Positions 28,127 through 38,820 of a DNA stretch of 64,000 nt are shown piece after piece (position 1 is the stretch's first letter; each line of letters begins with the position of its first letter). The stretch covers positions 25,866,954-25,930,953 of the forward strand of contig CP154954.1 of assembly GCA_039621445.1 (NCBI GenBank), written 5' to 3'. This stretch comes from Euglena gracilis. Taxonomy: Eukaryota; Euglenida; Euglenophyceae; Euglenales. A program made the position numbers and the translations under genes. The notes under the pieces are model-generated. The model saw only the letters and a program-made list of their open reading frames with translations, did not search any database and had not been told where the DNA came from.

Positions 28127-31100
28127 TCGCCAGCCCCCAGCTGCCTGTGAAACTTCACCTGGCCATGACGGGCCGCCGCTGGGGAGTAGAGACGTTCAGG
28201 CTGGCCCTCTGCACCCAGAGGGGAGCTGCACCCCAAATGGGTGGTCATAGCAGGGACATGAGGTGATGAGGGAGCCAACGTTCACGAGCAATAATTTGTG
28301 TTTATGTGGCCGTTTTGATCCGGTTTCGAAGTTCATTTCGATAAACAGAATCTGGTTCTTCCGGAGTGACTGACAGGATCACACCCCGCCCGGGGGTGGG
28401 GTTGGCCAGGACTGAGCCAAAGTGGCCAGGAAGATTTTTGTGTTTTTGACCAAATTCCATGGATTTAACGCCATTTTGGCCTGAGTGGCCTGAGTGACTG
28501 ACCCCTCCTGGGATGGGGAGGGATTGGAAGATTTTTACAAGAACAGAAATTGATTTGGTTCCTTGATATAGTCTCAATTGCAGCGTCTAATCGTTTTGGT
28601 CCTCTATGGTCCCCTCCTCGCCCGGCTCGGCCCTCCTGGCCCCAGCAGAGGGGAAGCAAGCGTGGCTGCAAACCGCTGCGGGCCAGGCTGCCCTCGCCAG
28701 CAATGTCATATCAGTGATCAATGCCAAAGGCACTGGTGCACACACATGTGGACAATGGGAAGTGCGGAAGACTTTAACACACACATGCAAACCACACAAC
28801 CCACGCACCACAGACACACACAACAAAAAAATAAACCCCACTCTCCCCACTCATAAAAACCCTCCACTTATAACCCCCCTTCCACTACAAACCCCTCCCT
28901 CGGGCCAACCAACCAAACCGGGACTTATAAACCCCCCTGGGAAAGAAAAATGAAAACCACCAGGGAAATTTCGAATTGATTTCGAATTCGAATTGAATCG
29001 AAATTTCGAATTGAATTCGAAAAAAATTTTTTTGGAAATTTCGAAATTTTGGAATTTTCGAAAAAGTGCCAGGGGGGTGTTTTGGGGTCATTTTGGGGGG
29101 GTCGGATTTTCACCAACGATTCCTGGACCTATAAACCAGGTTTTGAATAGTGCTGAGCTCCTAATGGGACTTGCACGTAATGAAAGGCCGAAAAGACTAG
29201 CATTGCAAATTTCGCGTAGAGGCCAGAAAACATCGTTTTGGACAACAAAAAAAAATTCGATTTTTTGACTTTTTTTGACCTGTTTTTGACGCAAAGTCCA
29301 CGGGTTTCGGGCCAAAAACAGGTCGCTGGCGGGTCGAAAAACGCTCATTTTGGGCTCAAAAACAGGTTTTCCTCGTCTAGGAGGCCAAAAAACATGGTTT
29401 CGAACAAAAAAAAATTCGATTTTTTCGACTTTTTTTTAACCCCGTTTTTGACCCAAAGTCCATGGGTTTCGAGCCAAAACGGGGCTTTTCCGGGAGGCCA
29501 AAAAACATCGTCTCGGGCAAAAAAGAATTTTTTCGATTTTTTTCGAGTTTTTCGACCCCAAAATGGCCGAAAACGGCTAAGTCAAAGCAGGCCAAAACTG
29601 TACAAAATGACCAAAATTGACCGAAAAATGGCTGTAACTCGGGCCAGGTGGGGAGTTGCGGGGACATCAAAATACTGTTAGATAGGGCGTTCCAAGGGCT
29701 TCAATTTTGCTCTCCTTTGATGTTGCTTTATTTTCGAGATATTTTGGGGAAATCTATTTTTTGACCCCAAAAAAATAGCCCAAAATGGCCCCAGAAATGA
29801 GCCAAAATTGACCGAAAAAAAATGACCGTAATTTGGGCTACACAAAGAGTTGGGGGAAAAGTAAACCATGGTTCGATAGGGCATTCCAAGGGCTTCATTT
29901 TTGCTCTCCGGACATTTTCTTTGATTTTGCTTCATTGTCGAGATATTTTCGAAAAATCAATTTTTGACCCAAAAACGGCCCAAAAAAAACACCCCAAAAT
30001 GGCCAATCCAGTTTAGACCCCTTCGCGCGTGAATAACTCGGGCCTGGCGGGGAGTTGGGGGTCAAACAGAGGTGATTCGGAAACTAGAAATCCAGTGGCT
30101 TGCAACTGTATAAAAAAAAAAATCTGGGAACTGGGCCATGGTCATGGTGATAATCCGCCGGTTCTCCTGGTGGCCCCGACCCGGGGGGGGGGGGGGTCCG
30201 ACCCCCCCTTTCCCCAGGGGTAAGCTTCGCTCTTAACCATAAAGGGACGAGACTACCCACTATAAACGCATTTCGGCCGATCAACCAAACCCTATCCTAT
30301 AAACCCGGGGGTTTATAAGTGGGGGGGGTTGGCCCGCAAACCACAAACCGACAGGAACTCACCAGGAAAAGGCAACCAAGAAGCATCCAGCCTCAAAAAC
30401 AACGTTAAGCAAGTTACCACACACTGAGGGGATAAATTAAAAAGAAACCACGGACATGCCTCGCAGTCGTTACGCGTCTGTCTAGAGTCGAACTTTTTTT
30501 CGCTGGCAATGCTCTTGCGAGATTTTTTCCACCTGGTGGGTCCAACCCCATAACCCACCCTCCCCTGGGGGCACTCATTGGATATATACTCCAGATTGGG
30601 TGCATCAGAAGAATTGTAGTTTCCAACCTGCGCGCCTTGACTGAAATTTGGAACGTTCCATCACACTTCATTCCAAGGATCCATTCCTGCACTTCGCTCA
30701 AAAGCTCATCCAGCAATTGGGCAGGACACTGACGCATTTTTGGGAACGGTATTGGCACTCCTCGCAGATGAGAAACGCCGCCTCTCAAGCGGCAGCCTCC
30801 AGCGCGGAAGGGGTCACCCACGTTTCGGGGGGTGGGCAACTGTCCACCACAGTCGCGTGGGGCCCGATCCATGCCACGAGCCGAGGCCAGCGAACCATTT
30901 TCCGCCAGCACATGAAGCGGTTCAATGGCAAACGGTTCGGCGGGTCAAGGGGGGGGGTCGCCTGTGGCGGACTACTTCGAGCAGGGGCGGCAGCCACTGA
31001 CGGCCGCCGCCCTGTGGGGGCCATGCCCAGCATTCGATAGGAGGGGGCAGTCCCCAGCCAGCCTGGCTGGACTGCAGGGGTCCGCACCTCCCCCACCTGC

Positions 31101-34100
31101 CAAGGATGGTCTGGATCAACCCAAGGGTACCCGGGACCCCCGCAAAAAAGTCATTTTCTGTTCTTTACCAGCGTTTTGCGCCGAATTTTTTGGCATTTTT
31201 GCCAATTTTTTTGCCAGAAAGTTCCCAAAATGACATTTTGCCTGATTTTGGGGCAAAAATCCCCCGGAACGTGCCACTGTTTTGGATGGGGGGTCCCCTG
31301 CGCTCCCCATGGACCAAAGAGGGTTCGACGGCCCACTCCCCACCTGCCCTCATATCGAACCCTGGCCTTGCCACGCGTGGCTGCAGAGCCGCGAGACGGA
31401 GGTGGAGGAGGTGGCGGAGGTGGCCGGCCGTCGGTGAGGGACCACCGGCATGCGGTGCTCCTGACACCTCGCTCCAGCTCTGGGACGCCGTCAAACCTTT
31501 CCCATCCACTGCTTTTCCACAAGGATGGTCAGGAATGAAAGCCTTGAGGGAGGGGGGAAGGTGGGACCCCCCTCCTGACATGGTGGCCCCTCACAGCATC
31601 GCCCCAGTGGCAAACGGCCCCAAAACGGCCCGACGACCCATCCTCTGAACATCCATTCCGTCCGTCCATTCACCCCAGGGTTGTATGGGAAGCTCCGCAG
31701 ACATGAGGTTGGTGGGGGGGTCACCCACCCCCCCCTCCTAAGGGGTTAAGGTGGTGGGGAGGGTCCCCCACCCCCCCCAGTTTCGGAAGGGGATCCCCCC
31801 CTCCTCCTCTGTGGAGTCAAAAAAAAGAATCTTCCGCCGCTTCGCACCGGGTGTGTATTTTAGGGCTCAACATGAAAATTTGGCAAAATAGCCAAGATTT
31901 GTCGAAAAAAAGGCCGTAACTCGGGCCAGGTGGGGAGTTGTCAGGATATCAAAATACTGTTAGATAGGGCATTTTAAGGGCTTCAATCTAGGTATTGGAC
32001 ATTTCTTTTGATTCCCCACCATTTTTTGAGAAATTTGAGGAAAATTGACTTTTGACCCCCCCCCAAAAGCGGCCGAAATTCAACCGAAAATGCAAGCGGC
32101 CGAAATGCAACCGAAAACTGGAGGTAGGAGGGGGGGGGGTCCCCCACCCCCCCCCCAGAGATTCCCATACAACCCTGATTCACCCCCATCCATCCGTGGG
32201 GCGTGCGATGCCTAATCCTCCGTCATCTGCTACAATTCCATTTTTATGATCTTTGTGATTTCACCTTCCCTGGGCTGGTGTTTTGAACCTCATGAACCAA
32301 CCCCTCGCCGGGTTTTTGCTTTGCTTGGCGCAACGTGAAACGATTTTTGACGGTTCCATCCGAGCCTGCATCTGCTTTTACGAGGTTGCATCGCAGCGTT
32401 TGCAATGTGCCGATGCTTTCTTTGAAGTGTTTGGGTGTTTTGAGAGAGGGGCCGGCTTTGGGGGCTCAGTCATCAACGCCGACACAGATACATTTGCTGG
32501 TGTTTGATTTTTTTTGCCAGACGTAGTTGAGTGCCATCCTCCCGAGTCTCGCTCAGGGGGGCCCCAAACATTAGACTGGGGGGGGGGTCTGGGTAGTCGA
32601 CCGACTAGTCGGTCGACTACCCAGTTGCCCTACCGACTAGTCGACCGACTAGTCGGTCGACTAGTCGGTACAAGGGGGGGGGAGGTACTGGGTATGGGAG
32701 CAACTGGGTAGTCGGTCGACTAGTCGGTCGACTAGTCGACCGACTACCCACTCTAATGTACCAAAAGGGGGGGTCACCGACCTTTTAAGCCCCCCCCAAC
32801 ATTGATTTGACTTGTTTTGGACTAGAATTTCAAAGAAAACAGATATGAAGCCTACAGTTGAGCAGCAAAAGGGATTCGCTTCCAAAACGGTTCGGCAGCA
32901 CAAGGGATTTTGTTATTTTGGGGCCCTGGGGCAGTTGAGCAGCAAAAGGGATTCGCTTCCAAAACGGTTCGGCAGCACAAGGGATTTTGTTATTTTGGGG
33001 CCCTGGGACAGTTGAGCAGCAAAAGGGATTCGCTTCCAAAACGGTTCGGCAGCACAAGGGATTTTGTTATTTTGGGGCCCTGGGACAGTTGAGCAGCAAA
33101 AGGGATTCGCTTCCAAAACGGTTCGGCAGCACAAGGGATTTTGTTATTTTGGGGCCCTGGGACAGTTGAGCAGCAAAAGGGATTCGCTTCCAAAACGGTT
33201 CGGCTACACAAGGGATTTTGTTATTTTGGGGCCCTGGGACAGTTGAGCAGCAAAAGGGATTCGCTTCCAAAACGGTTCGGCAACACAAGGGATTTTGTTA
33301 TTTTGGGGCCCTGGGGCAGTTGAGCAGCAAAAGGGATTCGCTTCCAAAACGGTTCGGCTACACAAGGGATTTTGTTATTTTGGGGCCCTGGGGCAGTTGA
33401 GCAGCAAAAGGGATTCGCTTCCAAAACGGTTCGGCAGCACAAGGGATTTTGTTATTTTGGGGCCCTGGGGCAGTTGAGCAGCAAAAAGATTTCGCTTCCA
33501 AAACGGTTCGGCAGCACAAGGGATTTTGTTATTTTGGGGCCCTGGGGCAGTTGAGCAGCAAAAGGGATTCGCTTCCAAAACGGTTCGGCTACACAAGGGA
33601 TTTTGTTATTTTGGGGCCCTGGGACAGTTGAGCAGCAAAAGGGATTTGCTTCCAAAACGGTTCGGCAACACAAGGGATTTTGTTATTTTGGGGCCCTGGG
33701 GCAGTTGAGCAGCAAAAGGGATTCGCTTCCAAAACGGTTCGGCTACACAAGGGATTTTGTTATTTTGGGGCCCTGGGGCAGTTGAGCAGCAAAAAGATTT
33801 CGCTTCCAAAACGGTTCGGCAGCACAAGGGATTTTGTTATTTTGGGGCCCTGGGACAGTTGAGCAGCAAAAGGGATTCGCTTCCAAAACGGTTCGGCAGC
33901 ACAAGGGATTTTGTTATTTTGGGGCCCTGGGGCAGTTGAGCAGCAAAAAGATTTCGCTTCCAAAACGGTTCGGCAGCACAAGGGATTTTGTTATTTTGGG
34001 GCCCTGGGGCAGTTGAGCAGCAAAAGGGATTTGCTTCCAAAACGGTTCGGCAACACAAGGGATTTTGTTATTTTGGGGCCCTGGGACAGTTGAGCAGCAA

Positions 34101-36308
34101 AAGGGATTCGCTTCCAAAACGGTTCGGCTACACAAGGGATTTTGTTATTTTGGGGCCCTGGGGCAGTTGAGCAGCAAAAAGATTTCGCTTCCAAAACGGT
34201 TCGGCAGCACAAGGGATTTTGTTATTTTGGGGCCCTGGGGCAGTTGAGCAGCAAAAAGATTTCGCTTCCAAAACGGTTCGGCAGCACAAGGGATTTTGTT
34301 ATTTTGGGGCCCTGGGGCAGTTGAGCAGCAAAAGGGATTCGCTTCCAAAACGGTTCGGCTACACAAGGGATTTTGTTATTTTGGGGCCCTGGGACAGTTG
34401 AGCAGCAAAAGGGATTTGCTTCCAAAACGGTTCGGCTACACAAGGGATTTTGTTATTTTGGGGCCCTGGGGCAGTTGAGCAGCAAAAAGATTTCGCTTCC
34501 AAAACGGTTCGGCAGCACAAGGGATTTTGTTATTTTGGGGCCCTGGGACAGTTGAGCAGCAAAAGGGATTCGCTTCCAAAACGGTTCGGCAGCACAAGGG
34601 ATTTTGTTATTTTGGGGCCCTGGGGCAGTTGAGCAGCAAAAGGGATTTGCTTCCAAAACGGTTCGGCTACACAAGGGATTTTGTTATTTTGGGGCCCTGG
34701 GACAGTTGAGCAGCAAAAGGGAATCGCTTCCAAAACGGTTCGGCAACTCAATTTTTGCGGGGGGGGGGGGCTTAAAAAGTCGGTGACCCCCCCTTTTAGT
34801 ACATTAGAGTGGGTAGTCGGTCGACTAGTCGACCGACTACCCAGTTCCCCCCACCGACTAGTCGGTCGACTAGTAGTCGGTGAACTAGTCGACCGACTAG
34901 TCGGTCGACTACCCAGAACCCCCCCCCACTCTAAGTCGGTGAGCCGCTCAGGGGGATCACCAACGGCTGCAGCCATGCTCCCCTTGCCAAAAGGCTTCCA
35001 GCGCCATCCAGGGGGTGCCAGAGGTGTTTTCAAAGCCGCCTGTCGAGCATCCCTGCGAGCCTGGAAACTCAAACGCCAAAAGACATTGCTCGCGCTTGAA
35101 GTGGGGAAAGCTGTTGGCTAACCATGGTAACCATTTGCCCGACGTCTCCCTCACCTTTCAACCTTTCGTACAAATTGTTTAGATCTGATTTTTTAGAAGT
35201 TTCTTTTTCGGCCGCCACCCACAGCATCCACTGCATTTGCCCATGCACGCACACTCACGCTCACATATAGAGGCGGAAAGAGGAGGTTGTTAAAGTCAAA
35301 GTCCCAAGGGCTTTGTTTGGAAGGCTAAATTCCCTGGTCACAGTTTTTTTTTGAAAAAAGCTGTCAAAATATATTTCTCTAAGAAATGAAATTGAAACAA
35401 GAAGCAGTTGGCGGTGATTTTTATGTTGAAGAGATTTGTGATCAGAAAGACTCTGAATAAACGACGCAAGAGCACGCACCCACGCACACATGTACGCACA
35501 CACACACACACGTCAACCACACACACGTCAACCACACACACACACACACACACACCACACACGCCACACACAACACAACACAAACATAACTCAACACAAC
35601 TTAAATCAATTGAACACACGCACACAGCATCAGCAGGACGGTTAAAAGGATTTGAGGAACGAGAGAAGGCCAGACCCCTGGGCCAGGGGCTCACGCCCTG
35701 GCACAGGGTTCACGGCCTCCGCGGAGCCGTTCATGGCGGCGTTCCAGGCTTGCACCGCGGAGGCGTGGCTGTACCCGTGGTCCGACACGCCGTTCAGCAG
35801 CGACGACGAGCAGGAGCTGGCGTTCGTCGTGGCCGGGCCGCTGAAGGCCACGCCCCCCCTTCCCCAGCTCTCTGGCTCCCTCTCCCCATCCCGGTCGCGC
35901 CGACTGTCTGAGGCGTTGTAATTTGTGTGTGGGTCCATCAGGGCATGGGTTTGGGGTTGGGGTCCGTGTCGTCTCGGAAACATGGCCAGCCGTTGGGTTT
36001 CTCCGCCACGTCCCACTTCCGATCCGAAGACTTGGGCCGCTGACCTTCCATGAGCCACCATTTGAATGGTTAGCCCTCACAGACTTGTTTCCCGCCCGCC
36101 AACCCACACCGTCTCGAGACATGCACCGCCATCCAAGGACGCAAAGCCGAAGTCCCTCAAAATGCCAGCCAAATCAGCCCCCATTTTGAAGTTAGCCATT
36201 TGGGGATTACGGTGAGAGGAGGCACAGGAGACAATCAGTGGGGGCGTGCGGACGTCACGGGCTGATCGTGTGGTGGTCGCGGCGTTCTGTTTCAACTGCT
36301 GGATGTGA
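25755..36308 (+). CDS. Gene B: unknown protein, tandem paralogue of gene A
   Basis: Same exon order as gene A (motif pairs listed there). B is less interrupted near the C-terminus: [13 protein letters not shown] and [20 protein letters not shown] share one exon. The predicted N-terminus is MADPPPP followed by [20 protein letters not shown], but a 12-C run puts ATG 25755 one frame off from the rest. The stop is TGA 36306-36308. A 4.3-kb intron holds the foldback element at 32561-34944. No known domain is recognised. The conserved W, PWSD, GPL and FNC positions suggest a folded globular protein, but a function cannot be given. Confidence 0.6.
26223..26290 (+). CDS. Gene B exon ([13 protein letters not shown])
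   Basis: Encodes [20 protein letters not shown], homologous to gene A 15434-15556. The donor is probably GTACGC at 26291. Confidence 0.55.
27593..27760 (+). CDS. Gene B exon ([12 protein letters not shown])
   Basis: Encodes [20 protein letters not shown], then [20 protein letters not shown] and [11 protein letters not shown]. The start matches the end of gene A's first main exon (RRELYALPR versus GRELHVLPR), so the intron lies at a slightly different place. The 3' limit is not resolved. Confidence 0.65.
28018..28128. repeat. (CA)n, (GA)n, (CA)n compound microsatellite
   Basis: CA, then about 30 bp GA, then CA again, in a gene B intron. Confidence 0.95.
28649..28701 (+). CDS. Gene B exon ([14 protein letters not shown])
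   Basis: Encodes [18 protein letters not shown] before GTCATA. Homologous to gene A 18124-18189. Confidence 0.6.
29637..29770 (+). repeat. Dispersed repeat Z, copy 1
   Basis: Blocks GTAACTCGGGCCAGGTGGGG, ATACTGTTAGATAGGGC, TTCAAGGGCTTCAA-like and ATTTTGAGGAAA-like recur at 29823-29970 and 31912-32060. Confidence 0.7.
29823..29975 (+). repeat. Dispersed repeat Z, copy 2
   Basis: GACCGTAATTTGGGCTACAC, GTTCGATAGGGCATTCCAAG, GGCTTCATTTTTGCTCTCC. Almost in tandem with copy 1. Confidence 0.65.
30027..30235 (+). repeat. Dispersed repeat, plus-strand partner of 12775-12995
   Basis: AACTCGGGCCTGGCGGGGAG, AAATCCAGTGGCT, TGGGAACTGGGCC, CATGGTGATAATCCGCCGG, then a G-run. Confidence 0.7.
30600..30830 (+). 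CDS. Possible exon, strand uncertain
   Basis: On + the frame gives [30 protein letters not shown]. On - the same DNA gives [37 protein letters not shown]. Both look protein-like and neither shows strong GC3. It lies between gene B exons, so + is favoured weakly. Confidence 0.2.
30961..31079 (+). CDS. Gene B exon ([12 protein letters not shown])
   Basis: Encodes [20 protein letters not shown], then [18 protein letters not shown], ending GG before GTCCGC in phase 2. Same phase as the homologous gene A exon (19470). 5' edge approximate. Confidence 0.6.
31319..31360. repeat. Deleted fragment related to the hAT-like MITE
   Basis: AGGGTTCGA at the left and TCATATCGAACCCTGG at the right resemble the MITE termini, but only about 40 bp remain. 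Confidence 0.4.
31387..31433 (+). CDS. Gene B candidate exon (acidic helix)
   Basis: Between CTGCAG and GTGAGG; encodes [15 protein letters not shown] with nearly all third positions G or C. No gene A counterpart found, and its phase does not fit the previous exon directly. Confidence 0.4.
31912..32060 (+). repeat. Dispersed repeat Z, copy 3
   Basis: CCGTAACTCGGGCCAGGTGG, TATCAAAATACTGTTAGATA, GGGCTTCAATCTAGG; matches 29637-29770 closely at its left half. Confidence 0.7.
32550..32560. repeat. Candidate target-site duplication, left
   Basis: CGCTCAGGGGG, identical to 34945-34955. Confidence 0.55.
32561..32800. repeat. Left inverted arm of foldback-like element
   Basis: Palindromic TCGACCGACTAGTCGGTCGA motifs, then CACTCTAATGTACC and the GGGTCACCGACCTTTTAAGC tail. 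Pairs with 34755-34944. Confidence 0.8.
32854..34750. repeat. 77-bp satellite, 25 copies
   Basis: The unit, read from TTGAGCAGCAAAAGGGATTC, starts every 77 bases from 32857 to 34705 with no length variation; the last copy is partial. Units differ at three places only: GGGATTCG/AAGATTTCG/GGGATTTG, then CAGC/CTAC/CAAC, then GGGGC/GGGAC. The AAGATTTCG form always goes with CAGC. The 60- and 73-residue frames across it are by-products (77 is not a multiple of 3). Confidence 0.95.
34755..34944. repeat. Right inverted arm of foldback-like element
   Basis: GGGCTTAAAAAGTCGGTGAC, TTTTAGTACATTAGAGTGGG, then TAGTCGGTCGACTAGTCGAC palindromes; reverse complement of the left arm with small gaps. Confidence 0.8.
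34945..34955. repeat. Candidate target-site duplication, right
   Basis: CGCTCAGGGGG, identical to 32550-32560. Confidence 0.55.
35480..35605. repeat. (CA)n-rich tract
   Basis: Broken CA repeats with two ACACGTCAACC units, about 100 bp before a gene B exon. Confidence 0.85.
35707..35850 (+). CDS. Gene B exon ([16 protein letters not shown])
   Basis: Encodes [20 protein letters not shown], then [20 protein letters not shown] and VAGPLK. One exon here equals two in gene A. The 3' end is set where homology stops (GPLK, next bases GGCCACG); no GT is near, so a GC donor is possible. Confidence 0.7.
36235..36308 (+). CDS. Gene B terminal exon ([10 protein letters not shown])
   Basis: Encodes [22 protein letters not shown], then TGA 36306-36308. 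Matches the gene A terminal exon residue for residue around VVVAAF-x-FNC. 5' edge approximate. Confidence 0.65.
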
Positions 36309-36526
36309 GAGCCAGGGGGATCCACAATCTGCAAGCAGCCGTCGGGGTTGAAGGGCAAACTCCCACAATTGCAATTGGTGTTTATTCTGAATGGATTATA
36401 TCTGCATATGTTCCCAATCGCCCGTTGTCCACAGATCACCCCATCGTCGCTGCTTTTGAATATTTTGGTTTTGAGGATGGTTATTTTGAATGAAATTTTA
36501 AGCCTGGGAAGTCTGCATGTCTGTGT

Positions 36527-36853
<327 letters not shown>

Positions 36854-37170
36854 CAGGCAGTACCTTTCCCACTTTTTTGTATCTTTTGCTTTGGATGTGT
36901 TGTCCAAGCAATTGTGGGCAGCTGCGCCGAGGAAACGGCGGCCGCGTTCCGGCCGTGGCCCGGCCATCTGACTGTTAGCCTTCCCAGGGGCCGGGGTGCA
37001 TGGCACCGGCCCCTCCCACCGGCGAACGTCCTTTCGTCCCAGTGCTTTGCAGTGGGCAGAGACGGGTGACCTGTGGGCCCCACTCGGTTTTCCTGCTGAC
37101 GTTCCTGACAAGTCCGACTGCCTGACTGCTCTCCGCTTGACTGCTGCCCTGTCGACCCACGTCAGGGGTG

Positions 37171-37577
37171 TACCCCCTATGTCCAACGACCTCTATGCCC
37201 AACGATCACCCCCCAGTCGGAGGACATCTTTTCGGAGGTTTGGCCAAGTGTTCAGTCCCGGCACAGAGCGCCGGGCCGAAAAATCAAATCAAATAATCAA
37301 AAATTGGCCAAAAATTGGCCAAAATGCCATTTTCGTCACTTTTTGAACAAAAAACATTGTCGAAATTGCCCAAAAATTTTGGTTCAAAGCGCCGGAAGAA
37401 AGAATTTGGCTTTTTGGAGGGGGGTCGCGGGTATCCACTGATTTTAATTGACCCCTTGTCCAACCAACCCCCCCCCCGGATCGGAGAACAATTTTTTTTT
37501 TGGTCACAACCCTGTCCAACGACCCCCCCCCCACGGTCGGAGGACAAAGGTTACGGTCGTTGGACATATGGGGGGTA
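37171..37577. mobile_element. Inverted-repeat element, GTCCAACGACC family, long copy
   Basis: Left TACCCCCTATGTCCAACGAC; right GTCGTTGGACATATGGGGGG then TA. Subterminal CCCAGTCGGAGGACA and ACGGTCGGAGGACAAAGG recur inside. About 407 bp, non-coding. Confidence 0.75.
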
Positions 37578-38771
37578 AAGGGGATACAGACTGCGTTTTA
37601 AGAAAGGGGAAATGAAGGAAGTATTGTTTTGTGGAACGTGATGATTGTGTATTGTCGCGTGTTGTAGGTTGCCGTGTGGCACAGTATGGTGTTGTGTGGT
37701 GCTTCTGAATAACATGCGTTTTAAGAACTAGTGTTCTTTTTTTCCATATTGAGCAGCAATACTCAGTCTTTTTGTAACCTTAATGTGGTTGGGATGAAGG
37801 TGATATCACTTCATCTACCTGCTTGCGATCGCGTTGACTTGTGACGGTTTGCGTCATGTCACCTGACACCACAGTCCCACATTACTTAGCATCAATCACA
37901 AGGATGGGGTCTTATTTCAGCGGGGTCTTATTTTTGGGGTTTTTTTCTTGAATGACTCGGGCCCGGAAAAAAATCATTTTTGAGGTTCACAAAAACACAG
38001 TTTTTTTCCTTCCACTCTTCATGCCATGTGTAAATTGGTATAAGTTGGCATTTGCATTTGTTTTTTTTAAAAACAGCAGTCCAACTTTTTGAACTTTCAT
38101 CATTTCCCTGTATTTCAGAAGAAATTTTCACTGTCTCCAGTCCTTTGCGCCGTCGGGAGCTTTTATTTTGGGGGCCTTGGTGGGGTCTAATTTTTTGGGG
38201 GGGTACTCTCTACAGAAAATTCAGAAAAAAAAGAAGTCAATCAAATGTCTGGAATTCGAAACCATGGAGAGTCAACAGTAATTTATGGAGAGGGGAAAAA
38301 ATTGTGAAAACCACGGTAAAGAAGTCTGATTAATCCCCTTCTGAGGGTGAGGGGGCATGACCGTGTTCCGGTGTGTGTTCTGACGATGTCGGGCGGCTGA
38401 CCGTTGAGCAGCAGCAGGCATTATTCTTAGCGCAAATTCTCAAAAATAAATTGAGGTTATTTAACACGTTTTTTTGAGTTTTTTTAAAAGCATTTTGAAA
38501 ATTTCAAGGATTTTCAAGTATTTTTTTAAGGCGTACATTTTCCATTGGCGGTCAAAGAGCCATCCGGGCATCGAACCAATGTCGGTCCAGGTAAAAAATC
38601 AAACCCGTTTGTTTGAGTTTTGGGTGGATAGACAAATGTTCCAGCGATGCCAGAAATCATTTTTTACCCGGAGTTAGTTCGTTTTTTGCCAAAATTTTGA
38701 GACATCTTGAAGGCTTTGTAAGGCATTTTGGCCAAAAAAATTTAAGGTTTTTTCAGGCGCCTTAAAAAATA

Positions 38772-38820
38772 ATGCCTCAGCAGCAGCTCGAGCCATCCCT
38801 GCACGCTCTGCAGCAACGCC
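38772..38820 (+). CDS. Gene D exon 1
   Basis: MPQQQLEPSLHALQQR plus one base, donor GTAGCG. Preceded by AT-rich sequence, consistent with a start. Confidence 0.45.

Larger units (their letters stand above)
32561..34944. mobile_element. Foldback-like element with satellite core and 11-bp direct flanks
   Basis: Inverted arms of about 240 and 190 bp are built of TAGTCGGTCGACTAGTCG palindromes and end internally with CCCACTCTAATGTACCAAAA, GGGTCACCGACC and TTTTAAGCCCCCC (left) and their reverse complements (right). Between them lie 25 copies of a 77-bp unit. The direct repeat CGCTCAGGGGG stands just outside both ends (32550-32560, 34945-34955), a candidate target duplication. No transposase, so non-autonomous. 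It sits in a gene B intron. Confidence 0.75.

Noticed and set aside
32283-32507. 74-residue + frame ([20 protein letters not shown])
   Set aside because: Looks protein-like in composition but has no GC3 bias, no splice context and no paralogue in gene A.
32854-34750. CRISPR array or repeat-protein gene from the 77-bp repeats
   Set aside because: No unique spacers, eukaryotic intron context, and a 77-bp period that shifts frame every unit.
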